From the NCBI GenBank assembly GCA_017942165.1, contig JAGKSB010000006.1, forward strand, positions 147,762 to 211,761: a stretch of DNA of 64,000 bases, read 5' to 3'. Below, one piece after another: positions 1-8,200 of this stretch. The stretch comes from Rhinopithecimicrobium faecis. Its GTDB lineage: Bacteria > Bacteroidota > Bacteroidia > Sphingobacteriales > Sphingobacteriaceae. The notes below the pieces were generated by a model, which worked only from the letters and a program-made list of their open reading frames with translations, made no database searches and was not told the origin of the DNA. How positions within the stretch are numbered: the stretch's first letter is position 1; every line of letters starts with the position of its first letter. Made by a program: the position numbers and the translations under genes.

Positions 1-89
1 CCTTAAGTTACCGCTTTAGGTAACCTAATCTTAACCTAAATCTGATACAATGGTAATAACGAGCTAACAATCAGTTTATATAAGCAGTC

Positions 90-97
90 TATATTTG
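90..97 (+). promoter_or_regulatory. Candidate -7 box for the surface lipoprotein gene
   Basis: TATATTTG matches the Bacteroidota -7 consensus TAnnTTTG and lies 20 nt before the ATG at 118. A clear TTG at the -33 position is not visible, so the gene may also be read from an upstream operon. Bases 7-26 also contain a GTTACC/GGTAAC hairpin without a T-run. Confidence 0.4.
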
Positions 98-117
98 TTA
101 AAATTAAAAACTTGAAA

Positions 118-1512
118 ATGAAAACAACGGTACGTTTGAGTTTATTAGCTATGATTATAGCTGGAACTTCCCTAATTTCTTCTTGTAGTAAAAATGATAA
201 TCCTGTAGACCCGACTGTTGACCCACCCGTTGAAGAAGGATCAAATCCATCGCTAGCAGATTCATTTTTTGATAAGGTGACTTTTAAAGGAGCTTTTGGG
301 ACAACAAATTGGACCAACGGTTGGGCTAATTTTGATCCTATGTCTACCGTTTATGGGGCAGCTACGGAGACATTATCGGGTGAAATTACGGCCGATAGAA
401 CATTAAATGCTGCTACCGTATATAAGTTAGTAGGTTTTGTATATGTACGTGATGGTGTAACCTTAACTATTCCTGCAGGTACGGTCATTCGTGGTGATAA
501 GGTTTCCAAAGCAACATTGGTTGTTACGCGTGGAGGAAAGATCAATGCACAGGGAACGGCGGAAAAACCGATTGTTTTCACTTCTAATCAAGCTGTTGGA
601 TCTAGAGCGCCAGGAGATTGGGGAGGGATTATTATTCTCGGTCGTTCGACGAACAATATACCCGGAGGTCAAGGATTAATTGAAGGCGGACTAACGACGC
701 CCTATGGTAACCATGGTGGCACCATAGCGGATGATAACTCCGGAATCTTAAAATATGTACGTGTAGAATTTCCTGGGATAGCTTACACGACAAATAATGA
801 AATCAACGGGATTACTTTCGGTTCCGTAGGTTCCAAAACTCAAGTAGATTATATTCAAGTAGCCTATTCCGGTGATGATGCTTATGAGTGGTTTGGTGGA
901 AATGTAAATGCCAAACACTTGCTGGCTACCCATACGGTAGATGATATGTTTGATTTCGATAATGGCTTTACTGGGAAATTGCAGTATATTGTTGGACAGC
1001 GTAACCCACAATTAGCGGATCAAGCAGGTCAATCAAATGGGATAGAAGCGGATAACTCCGAGTCTGTTTATGAATCTTCACCACGCACAAGACCCGTAAT
1101 TTCCAATATGACACTTATAGGTCCAGGAAATCAAAATGTCGACACTCGTCATGAGTATGCCAATATGTGGAGAAGAGGAGCTAGAATGGTTTTGGCGAAC
1201 TCATTATTTATCCATGCTCGCTATGGTATAGCTGTTCGTGATAAGGCTACAGGAGATGCTTTACAAGATGGATCTTCTGTTATAAAAAACAATATCTATC
1301 AAGCTTTCGTTACGGAGAAAGAAGTAGTCGCAGATGGTAATGTTCCCTCTTTTGCTACGGCTGAGTTATTACGCACATATCTAACATCCCAACGTAATAC
1401 TTTTATCACAGCGACTGCGGCGGCAGAGTTGTTAACAGCACCTTACAGCTTAACAGCGCCAAATTTCACCTTGAAATCTGGATCTGCAGCAGCAACTGGA
1501 GCATCGTTCTAA
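118..1512 (+). CDS. Secreted surface lipoprotein of a Bacteroidota TonB-receptor-associated family
   Basis: A 464-residue lipoprotein. The N-terminus is a short signal peptide ending in a lipobox (LISSC) with the acylated cysteine at residue 23. A Pro/Asp/Glu linker (about residues 28-45) precedes the mature domain. The body has repeated glycine-rich turns typical of a beta-strand-rich or beta-helical fold: VTLTIPAG-like and WGGIIILGR segments, then GDDAYEWFGG and DNGFTGKLQY. I recognise the family as one often encoded beside TonB-dependent receptors in Bacteroidota; its biochemical role is not established. The start is ATG at 118; a TTG six bases upstream is also in frame but the ATG gives a normal signal peptide. 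A strong terminator follows the stop. Any partner receptor would lie to the left, outside the window. Family recognition moderate; lipoprotein nature high. Confidence 0.75.
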   Translation: MKTTVRLSLLAMIIAGTSLISSCSKNDNPVDPTVDPPVEEGSNPSLADSFFDKVTFKGAFGTTNWTNGWANFDPMSTVYGAATETLSGEITADRTLNAATVYKLVGFVYVRDGVTLTIPAGTVIRGDKVSKATLVVTRGGKINAQGTAEKPIVFTSNQAVGSRAPGDWGGIIILGRSTNNIPGGQGLIEGGLTTPYGNHGGTIADDNSGILKYVRVEFPGIAYTTNNEINGITFGSVGSKTQVDYIQVAYSGDDAYEWFGGNVNAKHLLATHTVDDMFDFDNGFTGKLQYIVGQRNPQLADQAGQSNGIEADNSESVYESSPRTRPVISNMTLIGPGNQNVDTRHEYANMWRRGARMVLANSLFIHARYGIAVRDKATGDALQDGSSVIKNNIYQAFVTEKEVVADGNVPSFATAELLRTYLTSQRNTFITATAAAELLTAPYSLTAPNFTLKSGSAAATGASF

Positions 1513-1531
1513 AAAACAATATCCTTCCTAT

Positions 1532-1570
1532 AAAGAGCGCAAGTACCCCTACCTGCGCTCTTTCTATTTT
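1532..1570 (+). terminator. Rho-independent terminator after the surface lipoprotein gene
   Basis: A perfect 10-bp stem (AAAGAGCGCA / TGCGCTCTTT, 12-nt loop) is followed by a T-rich tract, 20 nt after the stop codon. It separates this gene from dnaX. Confidence 0.85.
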
Positions 1571-1603
1571 CCGTAAACCTGGCGTTAGAAAGCGGAATTA
1601 GTT

Positions 1604-1633
1604 CGCATTTTGCTCGGAAAATGCGTATCTTCG
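1604..1633 (+). promoter_or_regulatory. dnaX promoter with an adjoining perfect inverted repeat
   Basis: TATCTTCG at 1626-1633 is a -7 type element 4 nt before the dnaX ATG, suggesting a very short or leaderless transcript. Immediately upstream is a perfect 8-bp inverted repeat (CGCATTTT, 6-nt spacer, AAAATGCG; 1604-1625) sitting between the expected -33 and -7 positions, which could be an operator. Whether a protein binds it is inference. Confidence 0.45.
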
Positions 1634-1637
1634 TACA

Positions 1638-3440
1638 ATGGATAATTTTATTGTTTCGGCACGAAAATACCGTCCTGCTACCTTCGATACCGTAGTTGGT
1701 CAACAACATATTACTAGTACCCTACAGAATGCGATACACAACCAACAGTTGGCGCAAGCATTCTTATTTTGTGGTCCTCGTGGGGTTGGAAAGACTACCT
1801 GTGCTCGGATTTTAGCGAAAACAATTAATTGTGAGAAGCTCACTCCACAGACAGAAGCTTGTGGTGAATGTGCTAGTTGCCAATCCTTTCAACATGGAAA
1901 TTCCTTTAGTATCCACGAGTTAGATGCGGCATCGAATAACTCCGTTGACGATATCCGTAATCTTATTGATCAAGTACGTATACCTCCTCAAACTGGGAAG
2001 TATAAAATATATATTATTGATGAGGTACATATGCTATCTCAGCAAGCCTTCAATGCCTTTCTAAAAACTTTGGAGGAGCCACCTTCTTATGCTATTTTTA
2101 TTCTAGCTACAACGGAGAAGCATAAAATTCTTCCTACGATATTATCTCGCTGTCAAATTTTTGATTTCAATCGTATTCGGGTTGAGGATATGGCGCAACA
2201 CCTTGCACATATTGCGCAAGTGGAAAATATCAGCTTTGAGCAAGATGGCTTACATCTAATTGCTCAGAAAGCCGATGGCGGTCTGCGTGATGCGCTATCG
2301 ATGTTTGATCAGATTGTATCGTTCTCGAATAATAATGTGAGCTATCAGGCAGTTATAGATAATCTCAATATTCTTGATTACGACTATTATTTCCGTTTAA
2401 CGGATGCCCTTTTAGGGGAGGATGCCGCGTCCGCTTTATTGCTTTTTGATGAGATTCTGAATAATGGATTTGATGGGAATCATTTTGTCGGTGGCTTAGC
2501 GTCTCATTTTCGAAATCTCTTAGTAGCAAAGGAACTCAGTACCCTGAAATTATTGGAAGTTTCGGAAAATGTCAAAGTTAAGTATGGTCAGCAAGCAGCG
2601 AAGGCTGAGGTTGGCATCTTACTTTCCTCCTTAAATATCGCTAATCAATGCGAGATAAACTATAAGACTAGCAAAAATCAACGCCTCCAAGTAGAGTTAG
2701 CCCTCCTAAAGATGTGTCATATTGCTGCCGCGATCCAGCTTCATGCCAATGGATATACAGCAGCTCCCGTTGGGGAATCACAAAAAAAAAAACTTCCTGA
2801 ACAAGCCGTTCAGCGTTTAGTAAAGGGGGAGGAGAAAGCGCCCGCTCCCATAGCATCAGCCGAACGAACTAGCGTGGAGGCAGCTACGGTGAAACCTGCG
2901 CTCGCTGAACCCGCTATTGTAGAGCCCATTATTGTGGAGCCTGCTCGTGTAAAAAGTGGCGGTTGGGGGAAGTCTAAGATTTCATCAAACCTACCCAATC
3001 TCAATACGATCTTAGCGACGGCAAAGGTAGAAGAGAAAAGTGATGGCCCTGAGTTGGTATACGGCTCCGTGTATGAACAGGTCACTACGGAACAATTGTT
3101 AGCAGCCTGGAAGCGTCTAGCGGAAAATTTAAAGACTCAAAATAGAATTAACCTCTATACGATGATGGTGGCTTTTGAGCCGCGTCTCGTGCAGGGGAAC
3201 ATCATCGAAGTGGATGTGGAAAATTTAATTCAACTGGATGTCTTAAATAGTTCAAAAATAGATCTTCTAAATATTTTACGCACAGAACTTCGAAACTTCT
3301 CCTTAGATATTAAAGGCGTACAGCTAAATTATGAAGTCTCCCATAAGCCTTATACGTCGCAGGAAAAGTATCAGGTAATGGCGAGCAAAAACCCCATGTT
3401 AGAAGAATTGCGTAAAGCGTTTAACTTAGGGTTGAGTTAA
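1638..3440 (+). CDS. dnaX: DNA polymerase III subunits gamma and tau
   Basis: A 600-residue clamp-loader ATPase that forms the core of the replicative clamp loader; the tau form also tethers polymerase cores and helicase. Visible features: N-terminus typical of Bacteroidota DnaX, Walker A GPRGVGKT (46-53), four zinc-binding cysteines (C65, C75, C78, C81), Walker B IIDEVHML, and a sensor-1/SRC region near ILSRCQIF. Domain III ends near residue 375. A charged, Pro/Ala/Val-rich linker (about 380-500) then leads to a tau-type C-terminal domain. An A11 homopolymer at codons 382-385, a short downstream hairpin and a -1-frame TGA would yield a 387-residue gamma-like product (described separately). 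The ATG start is supported by the adjoining -7 box. Assignment very secure. Confidence 0.97.
   Translation: MDNFIVSARKYRPATFDTVVGQQHITSTLQNAIHNQQLAQAFLFCGPRGVGKTTCARILAKTINCEKLTPQTEACGECASCQSFQHGNSFSIHELDAASNNSVDDIRNLIDQVRIPPQTGKYKIYIIDEVHMLSQQAFNAFLKTLEEPPSYAIFILATTEKHKILPTILSRCQIFDFNRIRVEDMAQHLAHIAQVENISFEQDGLHLIAQKADGGLRDALSMFDQIVSFSNNNVSYQAVIDNLNILDYDYYFRLTDALLGEDAASALLLFDEILNNGFDGNHFVGGLASHFRNLLVAKELSTLKLLEVSENVKVKYGQQAAKAEVGILLSSLNIANQCEINYKTSKNQRLQVELALLKMCHIAAAIQLHANGYTAAPVGESQKKKLPEQAVQRLVKGEEKAPAPIASAERTSVEAATVKPALAEPAIVEPIIVEPARVKSGGWGKSKISSNLPNLNTILATAKVEEKSDGPELVYGSVYEQVTTEQLLAAWKRLAENLKTQNRINLYTMMVAFEPRLVQGNIIEVDVENLIQLDVLNSSKIDLLNILRTELRNFSLDIKGVQLNYEVSHKPYTSQEKYQVMASKNPMLEELRKAFNLGLS
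2782..2813 (+). promoter_or_regulatory. Candidate programmed frameshift / slippage site in dnaX
   Basis: Eleven consecutive A residues (2782-2792) lie in the reading frame as CAA AAA AAA AAA. Four bases later is a perfect 6-bp stem (CTGAAC 2797-2802, loop AAGCC, GTTCAG 2808-2813). In the -1 frame the ribosome reads ACT TCC TGA and stops at 2798-2800, giving a 387-residue product that ends just after domain III. The +1 frame also stops soon, at TAG 2818-2820. E. coli dnaX makes gamma by -1 frameshifting at an A-rich slippery site with a hairpin, and Thermus dnaX by slippage on an A-run. The arrangement here is seen directly; its use is inferred. Confidence 0.6.
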
Positions 3441-3461
3441 GCATTTAATCCTTATTTTTTT

Positions 3462-3469
3462 TATCTTTA
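3462..3469 (+). promoter_or_regulatory. Candidate -7 box of rlmB
   Basis: TATCTTTA matches TAnnTTT(G/A) and lies 49 nt upstream of the ATG at 3519, after the dnaX stop. A -33 element at ideal spacing is not obvious. Confidence 0.4.
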
Positions 3470-3518
3470 CATCAAATTATTTCAGGCACTAATTGCCTGA
3501 TAAATATACTATAAAAGC

Positions 3519-4295
3519 ATGCAAAATTTTCAAAGACACGACAATAGAATGGCTCCAAGAGAAACCAACCAGATGGTATTTGGTATCCGGGCAGTAATTG
3601 AAGCTATTGATTCTGGTAAAGAAATCGAATCTCTATTTGTACAACGTGGTCTCGCTGGTTCTTTATTTTTAGAACTTAAAGCCTTATTAAAAGAGCACGA
3701 AATAGGATTTCAACAAGTGCCTATTGAAAAGTTAAATCGTATAACACGTAAGAATCACCAAGGTGTAATTGCTGTTATCTCACCAATTACCTACCAGAAG
3801 ATTGAAGATCTAGTACCTGCAATCTATGAAAAGGGAGAGACGCCTTTATTCTTAATCTTGGATGGTGTTACTGATGTTCGTAATTTTGGCGCGATAGCTC
3901 GTACTGCGGAATGTTCTGGCGTTCACGCTATTATCGTTCCTAAAAAGGGGTCTGCTGAGATTAATCCTGACGCTATTAAGACTTCTGCAGGAGCACTCTA
4001 TAAAATTCCCGTTTGTAGACATGATAATTTACAGAAAGTAGGTAAATTCTTAATCGAATCGGGTATCCAATTGGTGGTAAGTACCGAGAAGACGGATAAC
4101 AGTATTTATTCCGTTGATTATTCGGGCCCTACAGCAATTATTATGGGTGCTGAGGATGTCGGTGTATCGGACGATCTTATTCGTATTGCAGACCATTTAG
4201 CAAAGATCCCTATGTTTGGAGAGATTGGTTCCTTAAATGTATCGGTGTCTGCAGGTGTAGTATTATATGAAGCAATACGTCAACGTGCAAAATAA
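3519..4295 (+). CDS. rlmB: 23S rRNA (guanosine-2'-O-)-methyltransferase RlmB-like, SpoU/TrmH family
   Basis: A 258-residue SPOUT enzyme predicted to use S-adenosylmethionine for 2'-O-methylation of 23S rRNA (E. coli RlmB targets G2251). An N-terminal substrate-binding domain begins MVFGIRAVIEAI (about 19-30). The C-terminal SPOUT knot has all three family motifs: NFGAIAR (122-128), IIMGAEDVGV (207-216) and FGEIGSLNVSVSAGV (233-247). Length equals that of typical RlmB. The start at residue 1 gives a short basic leader; M11 is an alternative. It stands alone between dnaX and a terminator. A second SpoU-family gene lies at 42.7 kb, so the exact RNA target of each is inferred from similarity alone. 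Confidence 0.88.
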   Translation: MQNFQRHDNRMAPRETNQMVFGIRAVIEAIDSGKEIESLFVQRGLAGSLFLELKALLKEHEIGFQQVPIEKLNRITRKNHQGVIAVISPITYQKIEDLVPAIYEKGETPLFLILDGVTDVRNFGAIARTAECSGVHAIIVPKKGSAEINPDAIKTSAGALYKIPVCRHDNLQKVGKFLIESGIQLVVSTEKTDNSIYSVDYSGPTAIIMGAEDVGVSDDLIRIADHLAKIPMFGEIGSLNVSVSAGVVLYEAIRQRAK

Positions 4296-4310
4296 TATAA
4301 GGTAACAAAT

Positions 4311-4354
4311 ACCTAAAAAAGCTACTTCATCATATGGAGTAGCTTTTTTTAGGT
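4311..4354 (+). terminator. Terminator of rlmB
   Basis: A palindromic hairpin (ACCTAAAAAAGCTACT / AGTAGCTTTTTTTAGGT) with an 11-nt loop and a T7 run, 16 nt after the rlmB stop. Confidence 0.85.
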
Positions 4355-4374
4355 CGTTAAATTCCTTTAAACGC

Positions 4375-4405
4375 AAAAAAGCTCAATCCTAGGATTGAGC
4401 TTTTT
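4375..4405 (-). terminator. Terminator of the DEAD-box helicase gene
   Basis: A perfect 20-bp palindrome (GCTCAATCC, central TA/GG, GGATTGAGC; 4381-4400) flanked by A6 and T5, so it can end transcription in either direction. It lies 21 nt past the stop of the minus-strand helicase gene. Confidence 0.85.
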
Positions 4406-4425
4406 CGTTGAATATGCTGTTAAGA

Positions 4426-6318
4426 CTAGTAACGGCTTTTAGTTTCTGGTCTTTTACCAGAGAAATCTCTGAAACCACCACCACCATTGCTATCTCTACG
4501 TTCTCTTCTTTCGCCAGCTGGTTTATCACCACCGAAGCTTCTGCGTTCGCCAGAGCCACCGCTTCTGCGCTCACCACCTCTGTTGCCAGAGAAGCCACCG
4601 CTTCTACGTTCACCTGAACCACCACCGAATCCTCCACGTGAGCGACCACCGCCACGAGATTCACCACCGCCGCCACGAGGAGCGTCGCCACCAGATACTT
4701 CAATACGAACATTACGTCCATTGAAATCAGTACCATTGAATCCTGAGAATACTTTTTCTACTGAATCGTCCTCAACTTCGAAGAATGTATACACACCTTT
4801 TAAGTCGATTTTACCGATTGATTTACCTGAGATTTTTGCTGTGTTACAGATGTAACCTAACATGTCTCCACGTGTAAACTCATCTACTGAACCTAAGTTC
4901 ATAAATAAGCGTGTGTAGCCTGATTTAGAACCACCACGTTGGAAACCTTCCTCACGAGAACCACTTCTTTCTGTACGACCATTATCACGTGCATCTGTGT
5001 TTAAGTCAGGTGCATTTTTGTAATAATCTAAGAATTTGTTGAATTCTAATGAAGCGAATCTTTTGATAATTTCTTCTTTAGACATCGCCTCAAAACCTTC
5101 CATAATTTGTGGTAAGAAAGGATTGATTTGCTCTTCATTTACCGTAACATTTTCAACTTTCTTAACGATTGCTAAAAGTTGTTTTTGGCAAACTTCTTCA
5201 CCCGCAGGCACTTGTTTCTTGTCAAAGGCTTTACCTATAACTTTCTCAATGTGACGGATTTTGTTTAATTCTTTCGAATTTACTAATGATAAAGAGATAC
5301 CTGTTTTACCCGCACGTGCTGTACGACCAGAACGGTGAGTATAGTTCTCAATTTCATCTGGTAAAGAGAAGTTAATAACGTGTGTTACGTCATTTACGTC
5401 GATACCACGTGCTGCTACGTCTGTTGCAATTAATAATTGTAACGAACGGTCACGGTAACGTTTCATTACTTTATCACGTTGTTGTTGAGATAAATCTCCG
5501 TGTAAAGCATCCGCGTTGTAACCATCTTTAATTAAAGATTCAGCGATTTCTTGTGTTTCAATTTTTGTACGACAGAATACGATACCGAAGATATCAGGAT
5601 TAGAGTCTACAATACGTTTGAAAGCCGCGTATTTTTCTCTACCTTTCACTAAATAATAGTGGTGTTCGATATTGGCGTTACCTGTGTTTTTGGTTCCTAC
5701 AGTTAATTCAAAAGGATCCGTCATGTATTTTTTTGCAATACGACGAACTTCTGCTGGCATAGTAGCTGAGAATAACCAAGTTTTTTTCTCTGCCGGTGTA
5801 GTAGCTAAAATGTTATTGATGTCCTCTTGGAAACCCATATTTAACATTTCATCCGCTTCATCTAAAACGACATATTTTACTTGAGAGAAATCAATTGCAT
5901 TTCTGCCAAGGATATCTAACATACGACCCGGAGTCGCAACTACAATTTGAACTCCTCTACGAATTTGACGTAGTTGATCGCTAATATTTGCTCCACCATA
6001 TACAGCAACAACGTTTACGTTGTCAAGGTATTTAGAGAATCTTTCTATATCTTTAGCAATTTGTAAACATAACTCACGAGTAGGACATAATATCAATGCT
6101 TGTGGTTGTTTTTGAGAGAAGTCTAACTGTTCTAACAATGGCAGGCCAAATGCTGCTGTTTTACCAGTGCCGGTTTGGGCTAATCCGACAAAATCGTCGT
6201 TACCAGTCAATAATACAGGAATGGCTTTTTCCTGAATAGGAGAAGGTTTTTCGAAACCTAACTCAGTGATGGCATTAACAATTTCCTCACGGATTCCCAG
6301 TTCTAAAAATGGGTTCAT
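4426..6318 (-). CDS. deaD: DEAD-box ATP-dependent RNA helicase with RNA-binding domain and RGG tail
   Basis: A 630-residue cytoplasmic RNA helicase of the DeaD/CsdA type, expected to act in ribosome assembly, RNA decay and cold adaptation. Motifs in order: Q motif (GFEKPSPIQ, 21-29), motif I AQTGTGKT (47-54), PTREL (80-83), DEAD (153-156), SAT (184-186), motif V ATDVAARGID (299-307) and motif VI HRSGRTAR (328-335). Residues 468-543 form a DbpA-type RRM-like RNA-binding domain. The last 85 residues are a Gly/Arg/Ser repeat tail (RGGGGESRGG-like), expected to be disordered and to bind RNA. A perfect -7 box TATCTTTG lies 41 nt upstream of the start. Family certain; choice of deaD over other DEAD-box names is by domain layout. 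Confidence 0.92.
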   Translation of the reverse strand: MNPFLELGIREEIVNAITELGFEKPSPIQEKAIPVLLTGNDDFVGLAQTGTGKTAAFGLPLLEQLDFSQKQPQALILCPTRELCLQIAKDIERFSKYLDNVNVVAVYGGANISDQLRQIRRGVQIVVATPGRMLDILGRNAIDFSQVKYVVLDEADEMLNMGFQEDINNILATTPAEKKTWLFSATMPAEVRRIAKKYMTDPFELTVGTKNTGNANIEHHYYLVKGREKYAAFKRIVDSNPDIFGIVFCRTKIETQEIAESLIKDGYNADALHGDLSQQQRDKVMKRYRDRSLQLLIATDVAARGIDVNDVTHVINFSLPDEIENYTHRSGRTARAGKTGISLSLVNSKELNKIRHIEKVIGKAFDKKQVPAGEEVCQKQLLAIVKKVENVTVNEEQINPFLPQIMEGFEAMSKEEIIKRFASLEFNKFLDYYKNAPDLNTDARDNGRTERSGSREEGFQRGGSKSGYTRLFMNLGSVDEFTRGDMLGYICNTAKISGKSIGKIDLKGVYTFFEVEDDSVEKVFSGFNGTDFNGRNVRIEVSGGDAPRGGGGESRGGGRSRGGFGGGSGERRSGGFSGNRGGERRSGGSGERRSFGGDKPAGERRERRDSNGGGGFRDFSGKRPETKSRY

Positions 6319-6358
6319 GAAATAATTTATACAATAGGCTCTATTGCCTAAGGCACTG

Positions 6359-6366
6359 CAAAGATA
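6359..6366 (-). promoter_or_regulatory. -7 box of the DEAD-box helicase gene
   Basis: On the minus strand this reads TATCTTTG, a perfect Bacteroidota -7 element. The predicted 5' leader is about 33 nt and contains a small hairpin just before the start codon. Confidence 0.65.
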
Positions 6367-6603
6367 CGCTTTATATTATGGAATTCATAATTATCAGTAA
6401 GTTATATTTCAAGGCCTGCGTTTTTAGCAGAATGATTATAAAATGCTTATTTTCTGCTATTTTACTAATAATTGCCACCGTGGCCTACTATAATGCTATT
6501 TATTTCCATAGAATGATAGTGAATATTTTTATATGTCAATAGTTAATTGACACTAATGTGATAAATGTATTTTCCTCGGATCCTATTTAAGGCGTGAAAT
6601 GTC

Positions 6604-6645
6604 CAAAAAAAATAGGTTACTCCGAAAGGAGTAACCTATTTTTAA
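6604..6645 (-). terminator. Terminator of the OmpA-family gene
   Basis: A perfect 14-bp stem (arms 6610-6623 and 6628-6641) closed by a GAAA loop. The A-run at 6605-6611 becomes the U-tract on the minus-strand transcript. It lies 26 nt after the ompA-like stop. Confidence 0.9.
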
Positions 6646-6666
6646 TGTGCTTTCGCAGAGAGTCTA

Positions 6667-7995
6667 CTAATATAATGTGAACTCAACGCGACGGTTTTGT
6701 TGACGACCATCTGCTGTTGCATTGGTAGCAATAGGTTGGTTTGGACCGTAACCTGTAGCCTCAATACGAGATGCATTAGCGCCTTTACCTACTAAGTATG
6801 CTTTTACAGACTCAGCACGCTCTTTAGATAAACGTAAGTTTGTATTTAAAGAACCTGTGTTATCTGTGTGACCTGCTAATTTTAAGCTGAAGTTTTTATC
6901 AACTAATAATGCTGCAACACGGTTTAAAGATGCATTTGAAGTCGAACGGATTGATGATTTACCTAAGTCAAACTCTAAGTTTTTAATAGCCTCATCAACT
7001 ACTTTTCTATCTTCTTCAGTAACAACGATTTTCTCGATTACTTTAGTTTCGTGTTTCAATTCTGGAAGTGGACATCCTGAACCGTCTACTTTCGTTCCTG
7101 CAGGAGTTCCTGGACACTTGTCAAATTTGTTAGCAACACCATCACCATCATCATCAGCTAATGAAGAATTTAACTGATCAACTTGAGATTTTAACGCATT
7201 GTTAGCTGCTTCTAAAGCGTCACGTTGTGATTTTAACTCATCGTATTTAGCATTTACATCTGAAACTAATGTAGCAACAGGGTTTGAGTTGTTTAATGCT
7301 GGTTTGTCAGAGCTTCCTAAAGCAAACTCAAGACCTGCGTGTGCATATGAGAATAAATCATGTTTGAAAGTACCTGTTGAAGCACCGTCAAAGCCTTTAT
7401 TCACCCAGTTGAATTGGTAACCTAAATCAACATTGATACCTTTAGCTACAGCGAATTTAAAACCTGCATCCATCGGGATGAATAATTTTGATTGCGCTTC
7501 ACTAGTTACAGATGTAGCACCTGTAGTTGATGTAGTCTCATTATTTAATACTCCTAAACCAATCGCTACGTAAGGTTTAATAAAGCTGTTGAATAAACGG
7601 AAGTTTGTGTTCGCTCCTGTAAACTCTCCGGAAACAGCTACTGACCAAGGCACATTTGTTTCAAATGATTGTGTACCATCTTTAAATGCAGACTGTACTT
7701 TACCACCCATGTATTGCGCTTTTAAGCCAAATGATGGAGAGATTTGTTTCTTGATGTAAGCGGAGTAACCTAACTTATTAGTAATATCGTCAAAACCTTT
7801 GCGGTTGAAACCAAAAATATTACCTTGGTTAAAAATACCTGCGTTAACACCAATTGACCATGTTCTATATTCTGTATGTGAGCCTAATGGCGTCGTACCT
7901 TCAATAGATCCTGTCTTTTGTGATTGTGCGAATGATGCTGTAGAGATCATTGCTGCAGCAATAAGTAATCCTGGTTTTGTCAAATTGAATTTCAT
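6667..7995 (-). CDS. OmpA-family outer-membrane protein with TSP3 repeat
   Basis: A 442-residue envelope protein that probably links the outer membrane to peptidoglycan. Order of parts: Sec signal peptide with likely cleavage after SFA (residues 1-23), a beta-barrel with aromatic-rich alternating strands (about 40-228), a heptad-like coiled segment (about 245-279), a calcium-binding thrombospondin type-3 repeat (DDDGDGVANKFDKCPG, 281-296, two cysteines further on and within), and an OmpA/MotB peptidoglycan-binding domain (about 335-442) with the GHTDNTGS loop and the NxxLSxxRAxxV helix. This length and layout are usual for major Bacteroidota OmpA proteins. It is transcribed alone with its own strong terminator. 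Confidence 0.93.
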   Translation of the reverse strand: MKFNLTKPGLLIAAAMISTASFAQSQKTGSIEGTTPLGSHTEYRTWSIGVNAGIFNQGNIFGFNRKGFDDITNKLGYSAYIKKQISPSFGLKAQYMGGKVQSAFKDGTQSFETNVPWSVAVSGEFTGANTNFRLFNSFIKPYVAIGLGVLNNETTSTTGATSVTSEAQSKLFIPMDAGFKFAVAKGINVDLGYQFNWVNKGFDGASTGTFKHDLFSYAHAGLEFALGSSDKPALNNSNPVATLVSDVNAKYDELKSQRDALEAANNALKSQVDQLNSSLADDDGDGVANKFDKCPGTPAGTKVDGSGCPLPELKHETKVIEKIVVTEEDRKVVDEAIKNLEFDLGKSSIRSTSNASLNRVAALLVDKNFSLKLAGHTDNTGSLNTNLRLSKERAESVKAYLVGKGANASRIEATGYGPNQPIATNATADGRQQNRRVEFTLY

Positions 7996-8200
7996 ATAGT
8001 TTAAATTTATTTACAAATTGTTCTTTGTACCTATTACACAATTATGCTGCCAAAAGTTTGCAATAGAAATTGATAATTTTTATAAAACATTGGTAATCAG
8101 TATAATAATTTAAAACTATTTTGCGTTGTCACGCTTACTTTGTAGCTATATAGCTATTCAAGCGCGCGAAGGTTTTGTATTTGTTAAAATTTCTAACGCT

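Larger units (their letters stand above)
6319..6666. other. Intergenic region between the helicase and OmpA-family genes
   Basis: 348 nt without a gene. It holds the helicase promoter at 6359-6366, a short TAGGC / GCCTA hairpin (about 6336-6351) in the helicase 5' leader, about 230 nt of AT-rich sequence with no recognisable signal, and the terminator of the OmpA-family gene at 6604-6645. Confidence 0.7.

Noticed and set aside
4408..4855. Long Pro/Ser/Arg-rich and Ala/Val-rich frames over the helicase C-terminus
   Set aside because: They are shadow frames of the Gly/Arg repeat tail of the helicase; composition follows from the repeat and there is no promoter or homology.
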